Below, piece by piece: positions 25,693 to 34,220 of a stretch of 64,000 nt of DNA. The translations under genes and the position numbers were made by a program. Every line of letters begins with the position of its first letter. The stretch's first letter is position 1. Origin of the DNA: Micavibrio sp. UBA6929 (lineage in GTDB: Bacteria; Pseudomonadota; Alphaproteobacteria; Micavibrionales; Micavibrionaceae); contig DKAJ01000012.1 in NCBI GenBank assembly GCA_002448815.1, positions 79,056-143,055 on the forward strand. The letters run 5' to 3'. Below the pieces are notes generated by a model. The model saw nothing but the letters and a program-made list of their open reading frames with translations, searched no databases and was not told the origin of the DNA.

Positions 25693-26763
25693 TTAGTCCT
25701 CATTCGTTGGGTTTAAAAAAGTAATATGGCCCATTTTTCGGCCGGGTTTGGCGCTATCCTTGCCGTAAAGATGCACGCATGCACCTGATTGCGTAAGATA
25801 GCGGTCAATGGTGTTAATATCATCACCAATCAGGTTCAGCATCTCTGATGGGCAAATGGGCGCAGGGGGCGCAACGGGCTGGCCCGCCACCGCGCGGATA
25901 TGGTTTTCAAATTGGCTGACTGCGCATGCATCAATGCTCCAGTGGCCCGAATTGTGTGTGCGCGGCGCAATCTCGTTGGCGAGCAGCCGTCCATCGCGCG
26001 TTAAAAATAGCTCAAGCGTCAAAAGGCCGGTCAAGTCGAGCTTTTCCGCAAGTTTTTCCGCCATTTCGATGGCTTGATCGGCAATATCTTGTGCGAAGGG
26101 CGCAGGTGTGATGGTTTTGTGCAAAATATGATTTTTGTGAATATTAAGCATAGGGCCATATGAAACGATGTTTTTGCCGTAGTCACGCGCGGTAATAACA
26201 GAAAGCTCATCCGAAAAATCAACAATTTCCTCGGCAATAAGGTCGCCATGAAGGTTTTCTATCGCTACGGAGAGTTTTTGTGATTTATTGTATTTAATCT
26301 GGCCCTTCCCGTCATATCCGAAACGGCAAGTCTTGATAATGCAAGCCTCAGATTCCCATTCTTCAAGTGTTGCATGAAGTTTTTCTTCATCCTCTACTTT
26401 AACCCAGCGTGCAGTGGGGATGCCGATATCGTTCAGAAAGCTTTTTTCACTGATGCGGTCTTGTGAAATATCTAAAAGATTGGAATCTGGGTAGACAGGT
26501 TTTTCTTGCTTTAAAATCTCGATTGTCTCAACAGGAATGTTTTCAAATTCATATGTGATGACATCCACCATAGAGGCAAAACGTTTCAATGACACGGCGT
26601 CATCATAAGGTGCGACCACCGTTTGGTCGCAAACTTGCGAGGCCGGTGAACCGCTTTCGGGAGTATAGATGACACAGTTTAAACCAAGGCGCGCTGCGGC
26701 AAGTGCGCTCATGCGCCCAAGCTGACCTCCGCCGACAATGCCAATTGTTTTCTTAGGTGTCAT
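25693..26763 (-). CDS. purK: 5-(carboxyamino)imidazole ribonucleotide synthase
   Basis: PurK is an ATP-grasp enzyme that makes N5-CAIR from AIR, ATP and bicarbonate. I start at ATG 26763 (GGAG upstream), so the protein is 356 residues and begins MTPKKTIGIVGGGQLGRM; the frame runs upstream to 26934 but that part lies inside purE and does not resemble PurK. ATP-grasp motifs: CRFGYDGKGQ, AEEIVDFSDELSVI, LLTLELFLTRDGRLLANEIAPRTHNSGHW. The start overlaps purE by 11 bases, showing translational coupling. Confidence 0.95.
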   Translation of the reverse strand: MTPKKTIGIVGGGQLGRMSALAAARLGLNCVIYTPESGSPASQVCDQTVVAPYDDAVSLKRFASMVDVITYEFENIPVETIEILKQEKPVYPDSNLLDISQDRISEKSFLNDIGIPTARWVKVEDEEKLHATLEEWESEACIIKTCRFGYDGKGQIKYNKSQKLSVAIENLHGDLIAEEIVDFSDELSVITARDYGKNIVSYGPMLNIHKNHILHKTITPAPFAQDIADQAIEMAEKLAEKLDLTGLLTLELFLTRDGRLLANEIAPRTHNSGHWSIDACAVSQFENHIRAVAGQPVAPPAPICPSEMLNLIGDDINTIDRYLTQSGACVHLYGKDSAKPGRKMGHITFLNPTNED

Positions 26764-27253
26764 GGGGCTCCATCGCGACGCTTTGTGTTTGTTTCTCGCG
26801 GAATTGATCCAGCTTATCTGCAACGTCTTCATCTTGAAGCGCGATAATCGAAGCCGCCATGATGCCAGCATTTTTTGCGCCCGCCTTGCCAATGGCAAGT
26901 GTACCAACAGGAACGCCGCCTGGCATTTGTGCAATAGAAAGGAGGCTATCCATGCCTTTTAACGCTTTGCTTTCAACGGGAACGCCTAATACGGGCAGGG
27001 GGGTCATGCTGGCCGCCATGCCCGGTAGGTGCGCTGCGCCGCCTGCGCCTGCGATGATAACTTTAAGGCCGTTATCCTTTGCGCCTTTGGCGTATTCGAA
27101 CAGACGTTCTGGCGTGCGGTGCGCGCTGACGATGCGCACTTCGTGCGGAACGCCAAGTGTGTGTAACATGTCGTGTGCTTCTTTCATAGTGTCCCAATCG
27201 CTCTGGGATCCCATGATAATACCAACTAATGGATTTTGATCTGAATGTGTCAT
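26753..27253 (-). CDS. purE: N5-carboxyaminoimidazole ribonucleotide mutase
   Basis: PurE converts the product of PurK to CAIR in purine synthesis. It has 166 residues with the class I motifs IIMGSQSDWDTM at the N-terminus, VSAHRTPERLFEYA with the catalytic His, and AGAGGAAHLPGM. The pairing with purK shows the two-step bacterial route. It is 63 bases downstream of the ydcH-like gene and overlaps purK by 11 bases. Confidence 0.96.
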   Translation of the reverse strand: MTHSDQNPLVGIIMGSQSDWDTMKEAHDMLHTLGVPHEVRIVSAHRTPERLFEYAKGAKDNGLKVIIAGAGGAAHLPGMAASMTPLPVLGVPVESKALKGMDSLLSIAQMPGGVPVGTLAIGKAGAKNAGIMAASIIALQDEDVADKLDQFREKQTQSVAMEPHDT

Positions 27254-27316
27254 ACGGGTTTTATAATCCCGCTTTGCCGTGGATGCAATATGATAGGGCT
27301 ACAATTTTACAAGAAG

Positions 27317-27520
27317 CTAAGCTATAATATCGTCAATAAGATCACTCTCGATCTTTTGAATCATGTCTTTAAACCACAGTTTACGCTTTTTAAGCTGCTG
27401 GATCTGAAGCAAGTTAACAGGCTGGTCGCTTTTGTGGATGCGCTCTAGCATTTCGTCCAAAGCTTCGTGCTCGGTCTTGTATTCCAGCAATTTTAAGCGG
27501 AGTTCTTCTTGGTCTTCCAT
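27317..27520 (-). CDS. YdcH family protein (DUF465)
   Basis: A 67-residue, fully helical protein. The block KTEHEALDEMLERI and the ending LKKRKLWFKDMIQKIES match the small YdcH/DUF465 family that is common upstream of metabolic genes in alphaproteobacteria. The role is unknown; a helical hairpin is expected. It heads the minus-strand group that continues with purE and is divergent from pfkA across 78 bases. Confidence 0.82.
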   Translation of the reverse strand: MEDQEELRLKLLEYKTEHEALDEMLERIHKSDQPVNLLQIQQLKKRKLWFKDMIQKIESDLIDDIIA

Positions 27521-27598
27521 GTGGTAAACTTATTCTAGCCGTAGGTTATTTAAAGATATATTCTAACATAGAAAAAAAAGCTAAGAAAGAGATTAACT

Positions 27599-28678
27599 AT
27601 GAAAAAAACTATTGCCGTTTTAACCAGTGGAGGTGATTGCGCCGGATTGAATGCCGTGATGCGCGCCGTGGTGTTCCATGCGACCTCATTAGGCTGGACT
27701 GTTTTGGGGATACAAAACGGCACGGCAGGCTTGCTGGAAGAGCCTTACGCGGTTAGAGAGCTGAAGCGTGAAGATTTTGACGGGTTCACAATGCGCCGTG
27801 GTGGCACGGTGCTTGGCACGACCAATAGTCGCGACCCGTTTCACTATCCAATGCCTGATGGCACATATAAAGACCGCTCGATGGAGATTTGTGATGCGCT
27901 CAAATCATTGGATGTTGAGGCACTGATCGGTATTGGTGGTGACGGCAGTTTTGATATTCTCTCGCGTTTGACTTCGCAAGGCGGCATTAAATTTATTGGT
28001 GTGCCAAAAACGATTGATAATGATGTGGGACTAACAGATTTGGCGGTTGGCTTTGATACGGCTGTTGAGGTTGCCACTGAAGCGCTTGATCGCTTGCAAC
28101 CCACGGCCGCGTCGCATGACCGTGTCATGATCCTTGAAGTTATGGGACGCGATGCGGGGCATATCGCGCTTTCTGCGGGAATAGCTGGCGGTGCAGATGT
28201 GATTTTGATCCCCGAAATTCCTTATTCTATTGATGCCATCGCAGAGAAAATTAAGGGCATCAAAGAAGCTGGGCGTAACTTTGCCCTTGTTGTCGTGTCC
28301 GAGGCCGTAACCGCCCTTGATGGTGAAAAGCGCGAGGTCGTTTATCATGGCGGCGAGAAACGCTATGGCGGCATTGCAGAATATCTTGCGCCCATGATTG
28401 CCGAGGCAACTGGCTTTGAAACGCGCGCAACCGTTCTTGGGCATGTGCAGCGCGGCGGCTCACCTAATCATAATGACCGTTTACTGGCGCAAAATCTGGG
28501 GGTTCATGCAGTAGATTTAATTGCCAAAGGGCGCTACAATCGTATGGTTGGATGGCAGAATCGCGGCGTCACTGATGTTGCTATAGAGGATGCTGTGAAA
28601 GTGTGCCGTACTGTTGATTTGAACGGAACGCGCGTTCATACCGCAAGAGCGCTTGGCATCTGTCTGGGCGATAAATAA
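27599..28678 (+). CDS. pfkA: 6-phosphofructokinase
   Basis: A group A phosphofructokinase of 359 residues. Motifs: LTSGGDCAGLNAVMRAV for nucleotide binding, IGGDGSFDILSRL, VPKTIDNDVGLTD, and EVMGRDAGHIALSAG. At the two positions that tell phosphate donors apart, it has Gly in GGDGS (as in ATP enzymes; PPi enzymes have Asp) but Lys in PKTIDND (as in PPi enzymes; E. coli has Gly). This mixed type is known from ATP-using enzymes in some lineages, so ATP is likely but not certain. An AAGAAAGAG site precedes the ATG. It commits sugar carbon to glycolysis. Confidence 0.93.
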   Translation: MKKTIAVLTSGGDCAGLNAVMRAVVFHATSLGWTVLGIQNGTAGLLEEPYAVRELKREDFDGFTMRRGGTVLGTTNSRDPFHYPMPDGTYKDRSMEICDALKSLDVEALIGIGGDGSFDILSRLTSQGGIKFIGVPKTIDNDVGLTDLAVGFDTAVEVATEALDRLQPTAASHDRVMILEVMGRDAGHIALSAGIAGGADVILIPEIPYSIDAIAEKIKGIKEAGRNFALVVVSEAVTALDGEKREVVYHGGEKRYGGIAEYLAPMIAEATGFETRATVLGHVQRGGSPNHNDRLLAQNLGVHAVDLIAKGRYNRMVGWQNRGVTDVAIEDAVKVCRTVDLNGTRVHTARALGICLGDK

Positions 28679-28693
28679 AGGAACATAAAAAAT

Positions 28694-29260
28694 ATGCTGT
28701 ATATTCAACAGTCCCTTGGGCCAAGTGAGGAAATTATTCACTTAGGTCAATTTCATTGGATGCACGACGTAAAGGCCGTTATTAATATATTTTTTGGCGT
28801 TATTATGGCTGTAATGGTCGTGGTTGGCGGCGTGTTTGCCTATTATAAAATGGGGAAAATTCCTGCGAGTGTGAGCTTTGTTGAGGCAATAAAATACCTG
28901 CCGCCTGCGCTGAAGATCTTTGCCTTTATAATGTTTGTGATGGGGCTGTATAGTTTTGCACGCATGATGACGGAAAAGGCGACGACCGAAATGGCGATTA
29001 CGAATTTACGCATCATCTATAAGCAAGGCTTGATGTCGCGTCATGTTGGCGAGATCGCAGTTGACCGTATTGAGGGCGTTGTTGTGTTGCAATCGCTTTG
29101 GGGGCGGATGTTTGATTATGGGCAACTTGCCGTGCGCGGTATGGGCGTTGGTGAGGTTGTCCTGCCACCAATTCGTGAGCCTATTAAGTTTAGGCAAGCC
29201 ATCCAAGAAGCGCGTGAATTTTTGCCAGTAAAAAAAGAAAGTGACCCTCATGCCTTATAA
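28694..29260 (+). CDS. Membrane protein with bacterial PH domain (first of two)
   Basis: A 188-residue protein with two membrane helices (about 30-55 and 74-96) followed by a bacterial PH-like domain (MAITNLRIIYKQGLMSRHVGEIAVDRIEGVVV, about 105-178). The segment from TNLRIIYKQGL to the DRIEGV turn is typical of the YdbS/YdbT-type PH domain. It lies 15 bases after pfkA. The end carries the first copy of a 21-base tandem repeat that also holds the start of the next gene. The function is unknown; membrane-bound scaffolding or stress tolerance is possible. Confidence 0.82.
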   Translation: MLYIQQSLGPSEEIIHLGQFHWMHDVKAVINIFFGVIMAVMVVVGGVFAYYKMGKIPASVSFVEAIKYLPPALKIFAFIMFVMGLYSFARMMTEKATTEMAITNLRIIYKQGLMSRHVGEIAVDRIEGVVVLQSLWGRMFDYGQLAVRGMGVGEVVLPPIREPIKFRQAIQEAREFLPVKKESDPHAL

Positions 29261-29280
29261 AGTGACCCTCATGCCTTATA
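29239..29280 (+). repeat. 21-base perfect tandem duplication at the junction of two PH-domain genes
   Basis: Two identical 21-base units lie end to end (29239-29259 and 29260-29280). Each holds a GTG, an ATG and the same leader bases. The first copy also holds the last codons of the upstream gene, whose stop TAA is at 29258-29260. The length is seven codons, so both reading frames stay open. Confidence 0.97.
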
Positions 29281-29756
29281 ATGATGATTTAAATGCATTA
29301 GATCCTCGCACGCGCGCGCTTATCCAAGATCGTCTTGTCGATGGTGAAAGTATACTGGGCGTTACACACATTCATAAGGGAATTTACTGGTCGACCATTG
29401 CTGTGGCACTTCTTACGCTGTTGGCAGGTGTCTTTATCGCGCCTCAGCTGATGATCGTTTTGGGGAGCGCCGCGGCACTAATGGGGCTTTATGCCTTCTG
29501 GCGTCAGAAGTTTTTTATTATGGTTCTAACAGATAAGCGCATTCTTGCACGATATGGCGTCTTACAAATGGATATGGTGGATATGCGTTTCGATAAAATT
29601 GAAAGTATGGAAACCGAACAAATGCTGCCGGGCTATCTGATGGGCTATGCAAATTTGGTTGTCATGGGCACTGGAAATCGTTATATCACTATTCCGTATG
29701 TCGCCAATGCGGCTGACATGCGTAAGAAGTTTAACGAAATTGTCCTAAAGGATTAG
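29250..29756 (+). CDS. Membrane protein with bacterial PH domain (second of two)
   Basis: A 168-residue protein (157-161 if a later start is used) with a helical hairpin in the membrane (about 45-85) and a PH-like domain (MVLTDKRILARYGVLQMD, then MRFDKIESMETEQ, about 92-165). It resembles the preceding protein in layout, so the two are probably a duplicated pair acting together. Starts at ATG 29250 and ATG 29271 are equally supported because the surrounding 21 bases are duplicated; 29250 overlaps the upstream stop by 11 bases and keeps coupling. ilvD follows after 4 bases. Confidence 0.82.
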   Translation: MPYKVTLMPYNDDLNALDPRTRALIQDRLVDGESILGVTHIHKGIYWSTIAVALLTLLAGVFIAPQLMIVLGSAAALMGLYAFWRQKFFIMVLTDKRILARYGVLQMDMVDMRFDKIESMETEQMLPGYLMGYANLVVMGTGNRYITIPYVANAADMRKKFNEIVLKD

Positions 29757-29760
29757 AAAT

Positions 29761-31509
29761 ATGTTTGATAAAAAGCGCGCTCACCCCAATGGATGGGATA
29801 AAAGTAAACTCGTCAGCCGTTACGTGACCGAGGGAGCAAAAAGCGCGCCGCACAGATCATATTATTATGCCATGGGCATGACCGAAGAAGAAATCCACCA
29901 GCCCCTAGTTGGTGTTGCAACATGCTGGAACGAGGCTGCGCCATGTAATATTTCTTTGTCGCGTCAGGCACAGGCCGTGAAAAAAGGCGTTAGCGCTTCT
30001 GCAGGGACGCCGCGCGAATTCACAACAATTACCGTAACAGATGGTATCGCCATGGGACATGAGGGTATGCGCTCGTCATTGGTTTCGCGCGAGGTGATTG
30101 CCGATTCGGTTGAACTTACAATGCGTGGTCACTGCTATGATGCGCTTGTGGGCTTGGCGGGCTGTGATAAATCATTGCCAGGCATGATGATGGTTATGGC
30201 ACGTTTGAATGTGCCGTCTGTCTTTATGTATGGCGGCACGATTTTGCCAGGTAAATTCCGCGGTAAAGATGTTGATGTTGTCAACGTCTTCGAGGCAGTG
30301 GGCAAGCACGCCACAGGCGAGATGTCTGATAAAGACCTCAAAGAGCTTGAATGCGTGGCATGTCCATCGGCTGGCGCATGTGGTGGTCAGTTTACCGCCA
30401 ATACAATGGCCTGCGTGTCCGAAGCAATGGGGCTTGCCTTGCCAAATTCTGCGGGCGCGCCTGCACCATATGAAAGTCGTGATGAATACGCCGAAGCCTC
30501 TGGTAAGGCCGTGATGGAGCTTATTAAAAATGGCGGCCCATATCCACGCGATATTATTACGCTGAAATCATTGGAAAATGCGGCTGCGGTTGTTGCCGCG
30601 ACAGGTGGTTCGACAAATGCGGCGCTTCACTTACCTGCAATCGCGCACGAGGTCGGCATTGACTTTAATCTTTTTGATGTCGCTGAAATCTTCAAGAAAA
30701 CGCCTTATATCGCAAATTTGCGCCCAGGCGGTAAATACGTTGCCAAAGACCTGTTCGATGTTGGCGGCGTTGGCATTGTCTTAAAAGAGCTGTTGGATAA
30801 TGGGTATATTCACGGCGATTGTATCACAGTGACTGGCAAAACAATTGCCGAGAACCTAGAAGGCGTGAAATTGCCAGAAGATCAAGATGTCGTATTCCCT
30901 GTTAAGGCGCCAATTCGTCCAACAGGTGGCGTTGTTGGCCTGAAGGGGAACTTGGCACCTGAAGGCGCTATTGTGAAAATAGCAGGCTTACAAAACTTGG
31001 TCTTTGAAGGGCCTGCGCGCGTATTTGACGGTGAAGAGGCATGTTTCGATGCAGTGCAAAAACGTGAGTACGAAGACGGCGATGTTCTTGTGATCCGTTA
31101 CGAAGGCGCAAAAGGCGGCCCAGGTATGCGTGAAATGCTCTCAACGACGGCGGCTTTGTACGGGCAGGGTGCTGGCGATAAGGTTGCTTTGATTACAGAT
31201 GGTCGTTTTTCAGGCGGTACGCGCGGTTTTTGTATTGGTCACGTTGGGCCAGAGGCTGCTGTCGGCGGGCCAATTGGCTTGATCAAAGATGGTGATATTG
31301 TGCGCATCGACGCCGAAAACGGCACGCTTGATGTGAAGCTGAGCGATGAAGAGCTTGAGCGCCGCCGCAAAGAGGAATGGTCACCTCGCGAAAACAATTA
31401 CACATCAGGTGCGCTGCATAAATATGCACAGCTTGTTGGTCCCGCAAGAGACGGCGCAGTAACGCATCCGGGCGCAAAGGTTGAAAAGAAAACCTTCGTT
31501 GATTTGTAA
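29761..31509 (+). CDS. ilvD: Dihydroxy-acid dehydratase
   Basis: IlvD dehydrates dihydroxy acids to the 2-oxo acids used by IlvE in Val, Leu and Ile synthesis. It has 582 residues. The iron-sulphur Cys ligands are visible in ATCWNEAAPCN, in the GLAGCDKSLPGMMM signature and in CPSAGACGGQFTANTM. The C-terminal block has TDGRFSGGTRGFCIGHVGPEA. It begins 4 bases after the PH-domain gene, so the PH-PH-ilvD genes are likely one transcript. A promoter for the next gene lies just after the stop. Confidence 0.97.
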   Translation: MFDKKRAHPNGWDKSKLVSRYVTEGAKSAPHRSYYYAMGMTEEEIHQPLVGVATCWNEAAPCNISLSRQAQAVKKGVSASAGTPREFTTITVTDGIAMGHEGMRSSLVSREVIADSVELTMRGHCYDALVGLAGCDKSLPGMMMVMARLNVPSVFMYGGTILPGKFRGKDVDVVNVFEAVGKHATGEMSDKDLKELECVACPSAGACGGQFTANTMACVSEAMGLALPNSAGAPAPYESRDEYAEASGKAVMELIKNGGPYPRDIITLKSLENAAAVVAATGGSTNAALHLPAIAHEVGIDFNLFDVAEIFKKTPYIANLRPGGKYVAKDLFDVGGVGIVLKELLDNGYIHGDCITVTGKTIAENLEGVKLPEDQDVVFPVKAPIRPTGGVVGLKGNLAPEGAIVKIAGLQNLVFEGPARVFDGEEACFDAVQKREYEDGDVLVIRYEGAKGGPGMREMLSTTAALYGQGAGDKVALITDGRFSGGTRGFCIGHVGPEAAVGGPIGLIKDGDIVRIDAENGTLDVKLSDEELERRRKEEWSPRENNYTSGALHKYAQLVGPARDGAVTHPGAKVEKKTFVDL

Positions 31510-31523
31510 AAGCGGATTGGCAA

Positions 31524-31553
31524 TTGACGCGCCCCTGCGTCCGTGTGTAATAT
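31524..31553 (+). promoter_or_regulatory. Likely sigma-70 promoter of the MepK-like gene
   Basis: TTGACG (31524-31529) and TAATAT (31548-31553) are separated by 18 bases and lie 37 bases before the ATG at 31590. A TATAAT at 31551 overlaps the -10 but its spacing would be 21. Confidence 0.6.
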
Positions 31554-31589
31554 AATGTTATAACCATAAAACAACTACCGGAGCCTTTC

Positions 31590-32195
31590 ATGATCTTGGA
31601 TGCATTGAAATCTATTCAAAAACCAACAGATTTGGCAGAAAAGAAAGATTTGAAAGTAACGCGCCGTGATGTCCTGCAAATGGGCACGGCGGGACTGGTT
31701 TCGATGGTGACGCCGCTTTTGGCTGGAAAAACTGCGCAGGCGGCTTCGCCAAAAATGTGGCAGGTCTCCTTCCGTCAGGCCCATACGGGCGAGAGCTTCT
31801 CTGGCGTTTACCGTGTTGGCGATCAATATCTTCCAGACGTCTTTGAACGCTTGAATTATATGCTGCGTGACTTCCGCACTGGCGAGGCCTTCCCAATGGA
31901 CCCACGCGTGATTGACGTTCTCAGCATGGTTCAGCAGGGCACAGGCAAAGATACGCCGCTAGAAATCCTTTCTGGGTACAGAACGCCAAAAACAAATGCG
32001 ATGCTCTACCGTGTGAGTGAAGGTGTGGCACGTAATTCTTATCATATGTACGGTCAGGCGATCGATATTCGCATGCCAGGTTACAATACAAAGAAACTGA
32101 GCCAGGTTGCACGCGGTTTGCGCGCTGGTGGCGTTGGTTACTACCCGAAAAGCCACTTCGTCCACGTTGATACGGGCGAAATTCGCAGCTGGTAA
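31590..32195 (+). CDS. Tat-exported YcbK/MepK-like murein endopeptidase (M15 family, DUF882)
   Basis: A 201-residue exported metallopeptidase. The N-terminus has the twin-arginine motif TRRDVLQMG (Arg near 25-26), a hydrophobic core and a cut site near AQA. The peptidase domain shows the zinc ligands His near 152 and Asp near 159 in SYHMYGQAIDI and His near 192 in FVHVDTG. E. coli MepK (YcbK) cleaves peptidoglycan cross-links in the periplasm and is also a Tat substrate, so the same role is likely. A CCGGAG site precedes the ATG. Confidence 0.9.
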   Translation: MILDALKSIQKPTDLAEKKDLKVTRRDVLQMGTAGLVSMVTPLLAGKTAQAASPKMWQVSFRQAHTGESFSGVYRVGDQYLPDVFERLNYMLRDFRTGEAFPMDPRVIDVLSMVQQGTGKDTPLEILSGYRTPKTNAMLYRVSEGVARNSYHMYGQAIDIRMPGYNTKKLSQVARGLRAGGVGYYPKSHFVHVDTGEIRSW

Positions 32196-32226
32196 TCAGG
32201 TTCTAAGCGCATAAAGGCATGAAAGA

Positions 32227-32706
32227 ATGATCATAATTGCCTATGGAGCAAATCTTCCTTCACATTTAGGCTCTCCATCCGAAACATATCATGCATTGCC
32301 TGAAATTCTGGCGAAGTCTGGTATTCATGTCGATCGCGCATCGTCTCTTTATGAAACAGCGCCTGTTCCTGTGTCGGATCAGCCCAATTATATGAATGCC
32401 GTCATGCGTGTTCACACAGATCTCACCCCAGATGCCCTTATGAGCGCTCTTATGGACGTTGAGGCCGCATTAGGGCGCATTCGCCATCACGCGAACGAGG
32501 CCCGCGGCATTGACCTTGATCTCATTGCTTACCATGATGAGGTAACGTCGCACGAACATGTGACATTGCCGCACCCTAGAATGCACCAAAGACGCTTTGT
32601 CCTTGATCCTTTGCTTGAAATTACGCCCGATTGGGTGCATCCTGTGTCAGGTAAGCTTGTATCTGAGCTTATTTCCTCACTGACGCAGCAAAATATCGCT
32701 GCTTAA
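32227..32706 (+). CDS. folK: 2-amino-4-hydroxy-6-hydroxymethyldihydropteridine pyrophosphokinase
   Basis: FolK adds pyrophosphate to the pterin in folate synthesis. The 159 residues show YGANLPSHLG near the start, ETAPVPVSDQPNYMNAV and the signature block RHHANEARGIDLDLIAY with the paired Asp that bind Mg, then LPHPRMHQRRFVLDPLLE. folP follows 14 bases later, so two consecutive steps of the pathway are in one unit, in the order folK-folP rather than the commoner folP-folK. Confidence 0.94.
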   Translation: MIIIAYGANLPSHLGSPSETYHALPEILAKSGIHVDRASSLYETAPVPVSDQPNYMNAVMRVHTDLTPDALMSALMDVEAALGRIRHHANEARGIDLDLIAYHDEVTSHEHVTLPHPRMHQRRFVLDPLLEITPDWVHPVSGKLVSELISSLTQQNIAA

Positions 32707-32720
32707 CCCGATAATAGAGC

Positions 32721-33542
32721 ATGAAACATTCATTTTTTAACGACACGCCCCATATCATGGGGATCGTCAATGTTACACCTGACAGTTTTTCTGACGGAGG
32801 TCAGTATTTTTCCCCTGACGCAGCTATTGAACATGGCCTGAGCCTGATTGAGCAAGGCGCACATAGCCTTGATATTGGCGGGGAATCGACCCGACCAGGG
32901 AGCAACCCCGTGTCACCCGAGGAAGAAATCAGGCGAATCGTGCCCGTAATCGAAGGTCTGCGCGATAAGGTCACACATATTTCTGTTGATACGCGTTATC
33001 CACAGACTATGGAAGCTGCATTACAGGCCGGAGCAGGTATTATCAATGATATTAGTGGTTTAACACATGACCCCAGAAGCGTGGACATTATCGCCGAACA
33101 TCAAGTGCCAGTCATCGTAATGCACATGCAAGGTCAGCCCAAAAGCATGCAGGAAAAAGTGAATTATAACAATGTGATGGATGATGTTATGGCCTTTTTT
33201 GAAGGGCGTCTTGAGATTTTTGGACGCAAGCGTATCGAAAAGGAATTGCTTGTTTTTGACCCAGGTATCGGTTTCGGTAAAAATGATGAGCATAATCTTC
33301 TAATTATCAGAAATATAAAGGAGTTTTTGCATTTTGATGTGCCGTTGCTCTTAGGGACTTCGCGTAAGAGTTTTATTTCACGTATTACTGGGGATACTCC
33401 TGTGGATAAGCGATTACCCGGATCGCTCGCCAGTGTCTTATGGGGGCTGGATCATGGGGTGCAATTCTTCCGGGTTCATGACGTCGCAGAGACCCATCAA
33501 GCATTCACGATCCACAATGCGATCAAAAATGCAGGTGAATAA
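32721..33542 (+). CDS. folP: Dihydropteroate synthase
   Basis: FolP joins the pterin to p-aminobenzoate; it is the sulphonamide target. It has 273 residues with the TIM-barrel motifs MGIVNVTPDSFSDGG at the start, DIGGESTRPGS, a phosphate-binding NDISG, the Lys/Gly loop LLLGTSRKSFI, and FRVHDVAETHQA at the end. It converges on the histidine phosphatase gene with about 50 bases between. Confidence 0.96.
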   Translation: MKHSFFNDTPHIMGIVNVTPDSFSDGGQYFSPDAAIEHGLSLIEQGAHSLDIGGESTRPGSNPVSPEEEIRRIVPVIEGLRDKVTHISVDTRYPQTMEAALQAGAGIINDISGLTHDPRSVDIIAEHQVPVIVMHMQGQPKSMQEKVNYNNVMDDVMAFFEGRLEIFGRKRIEKELLVFDPGIGFGKNDEHNLLIIRNIKEFLHFDVPLLLGTSRKSFISRITGDTPVDKRLPGSLASVLWGLDHGVQFFRVHDVAETHQAFTIHNAIKNAGE

Positions 33543-33579
33543 TTTTATTTTATGAAGGTTAATGAGAAAAAAGTTAGCT

Positions 33580-33603
33580 CAAATTTAAAAGACATTAAAT
33601 TTG
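33580..33603. terminator. AT-rich hairpin between converging folP and the phosphatase gene
   Basis: Perfect 9-base arms (CAAATTTAA and TTAAATTTG) with a 6-base loop overlap the stop of the minus-strand gene. The stem is AT-rich and no T run follows, so it is at best a weak terminator. Confidence 0.35.
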
Positions 33604-34200
33604 AAAATCTTCGGCGATATGTTCATCGCCATTGGCGTCAAAATAGGTCACTTGCCACGGGAATTTGACCTGCTGTGGTTTCGGTTCAAAACGGTATAAA
33701 GTGCAGTTAAGAACTCGCTTTGTGTGAATCCCATAAAGAATTGCAAAAGCACGAAAAACGCCGCCATGACATACAATCAGTGGCATGCGATGACCTGCGT
33801 TCAAATGCTTTGTCTTGACCTGCTTGATACGGTCAAAAAAGTCATCAAAACGCTCACCATTAGGCGGGTCGATATACGCTTTCCACTTGTCGATAGAGGT
33901 ACTGCGGGGCTGTCCTTGCCAGTCGCCGACAAACATCTCACCGTAATCTTTATCCTCGATCATGGGCAGGTCTAAGGGCGCATTGATGATGCGCGCCGTA
34001 TCGCGGGCGCGTGATAGGGCGCTGTGAATAATGACATCGGGTTTATCTGTAAGGGATGATATAATGCGCTGCGCGCTGTGGGCTTGCGCAATCCCTGTGT
34101 CAGTAAGCTGCGTGTCGATACTGCCCGAAAACCAATCTTCTTTGTTGGCAACGGTTTCACCGTGGCGGATCATATAAAAGGGATGCAGGGGAAGGGGCAT
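33595..34200 (-). CDS. Histidine phosphatase family protein
   Basis: A 201-residue phosphoglycerate-mutase-like phosphatase. It begins near YMIRHGETVAN with the catalytic His near 12, has SRARDTARI, and a later VCHGGVFRAF that supplies the second His. The substrate cannot be told: alpha-ribazole phosphatase, sugar phosphatase or phosphoserine phosphatase are all possible in this family. It is separated by 20 bases from nadX upstream and may be co-transcribed with it. Confidence 0.88.
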   Translation of the reverse strand: MPLPLHPFYMIRHGETVANKEDWFSGSIDTQLTDTGIAQAHSAQRIISSLTDKPDVIIHSALSRARDTARIINAPLDLPMIEDKDYGEMFVGDWQGQPRSTSIDKWKAYIDPPNGERFDDFFDRIKQVKTKHLNAGHRMPLIVCHGGVFRAFAILYGIHTKRVLNCTLYRFEPKPQQVKFPWQVTYFDANGDEHIAEDFQI

Positions 34201-34220
34201 AATTCAGTCCAGATCTCGTT

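Noticed and set aside
26764..26934. N-terminal extension of PurK
   Set aside because: It lies within purE in another frame and does not resemble PurK; the ATG at 26763 has its own GGAG.
27599..28678. PPi-dependent phosphofructokinase
   Set aside because: The Lys of PKTIDND fits, but the Gly of GGDGS does not, so PPi use cannot be claimed.
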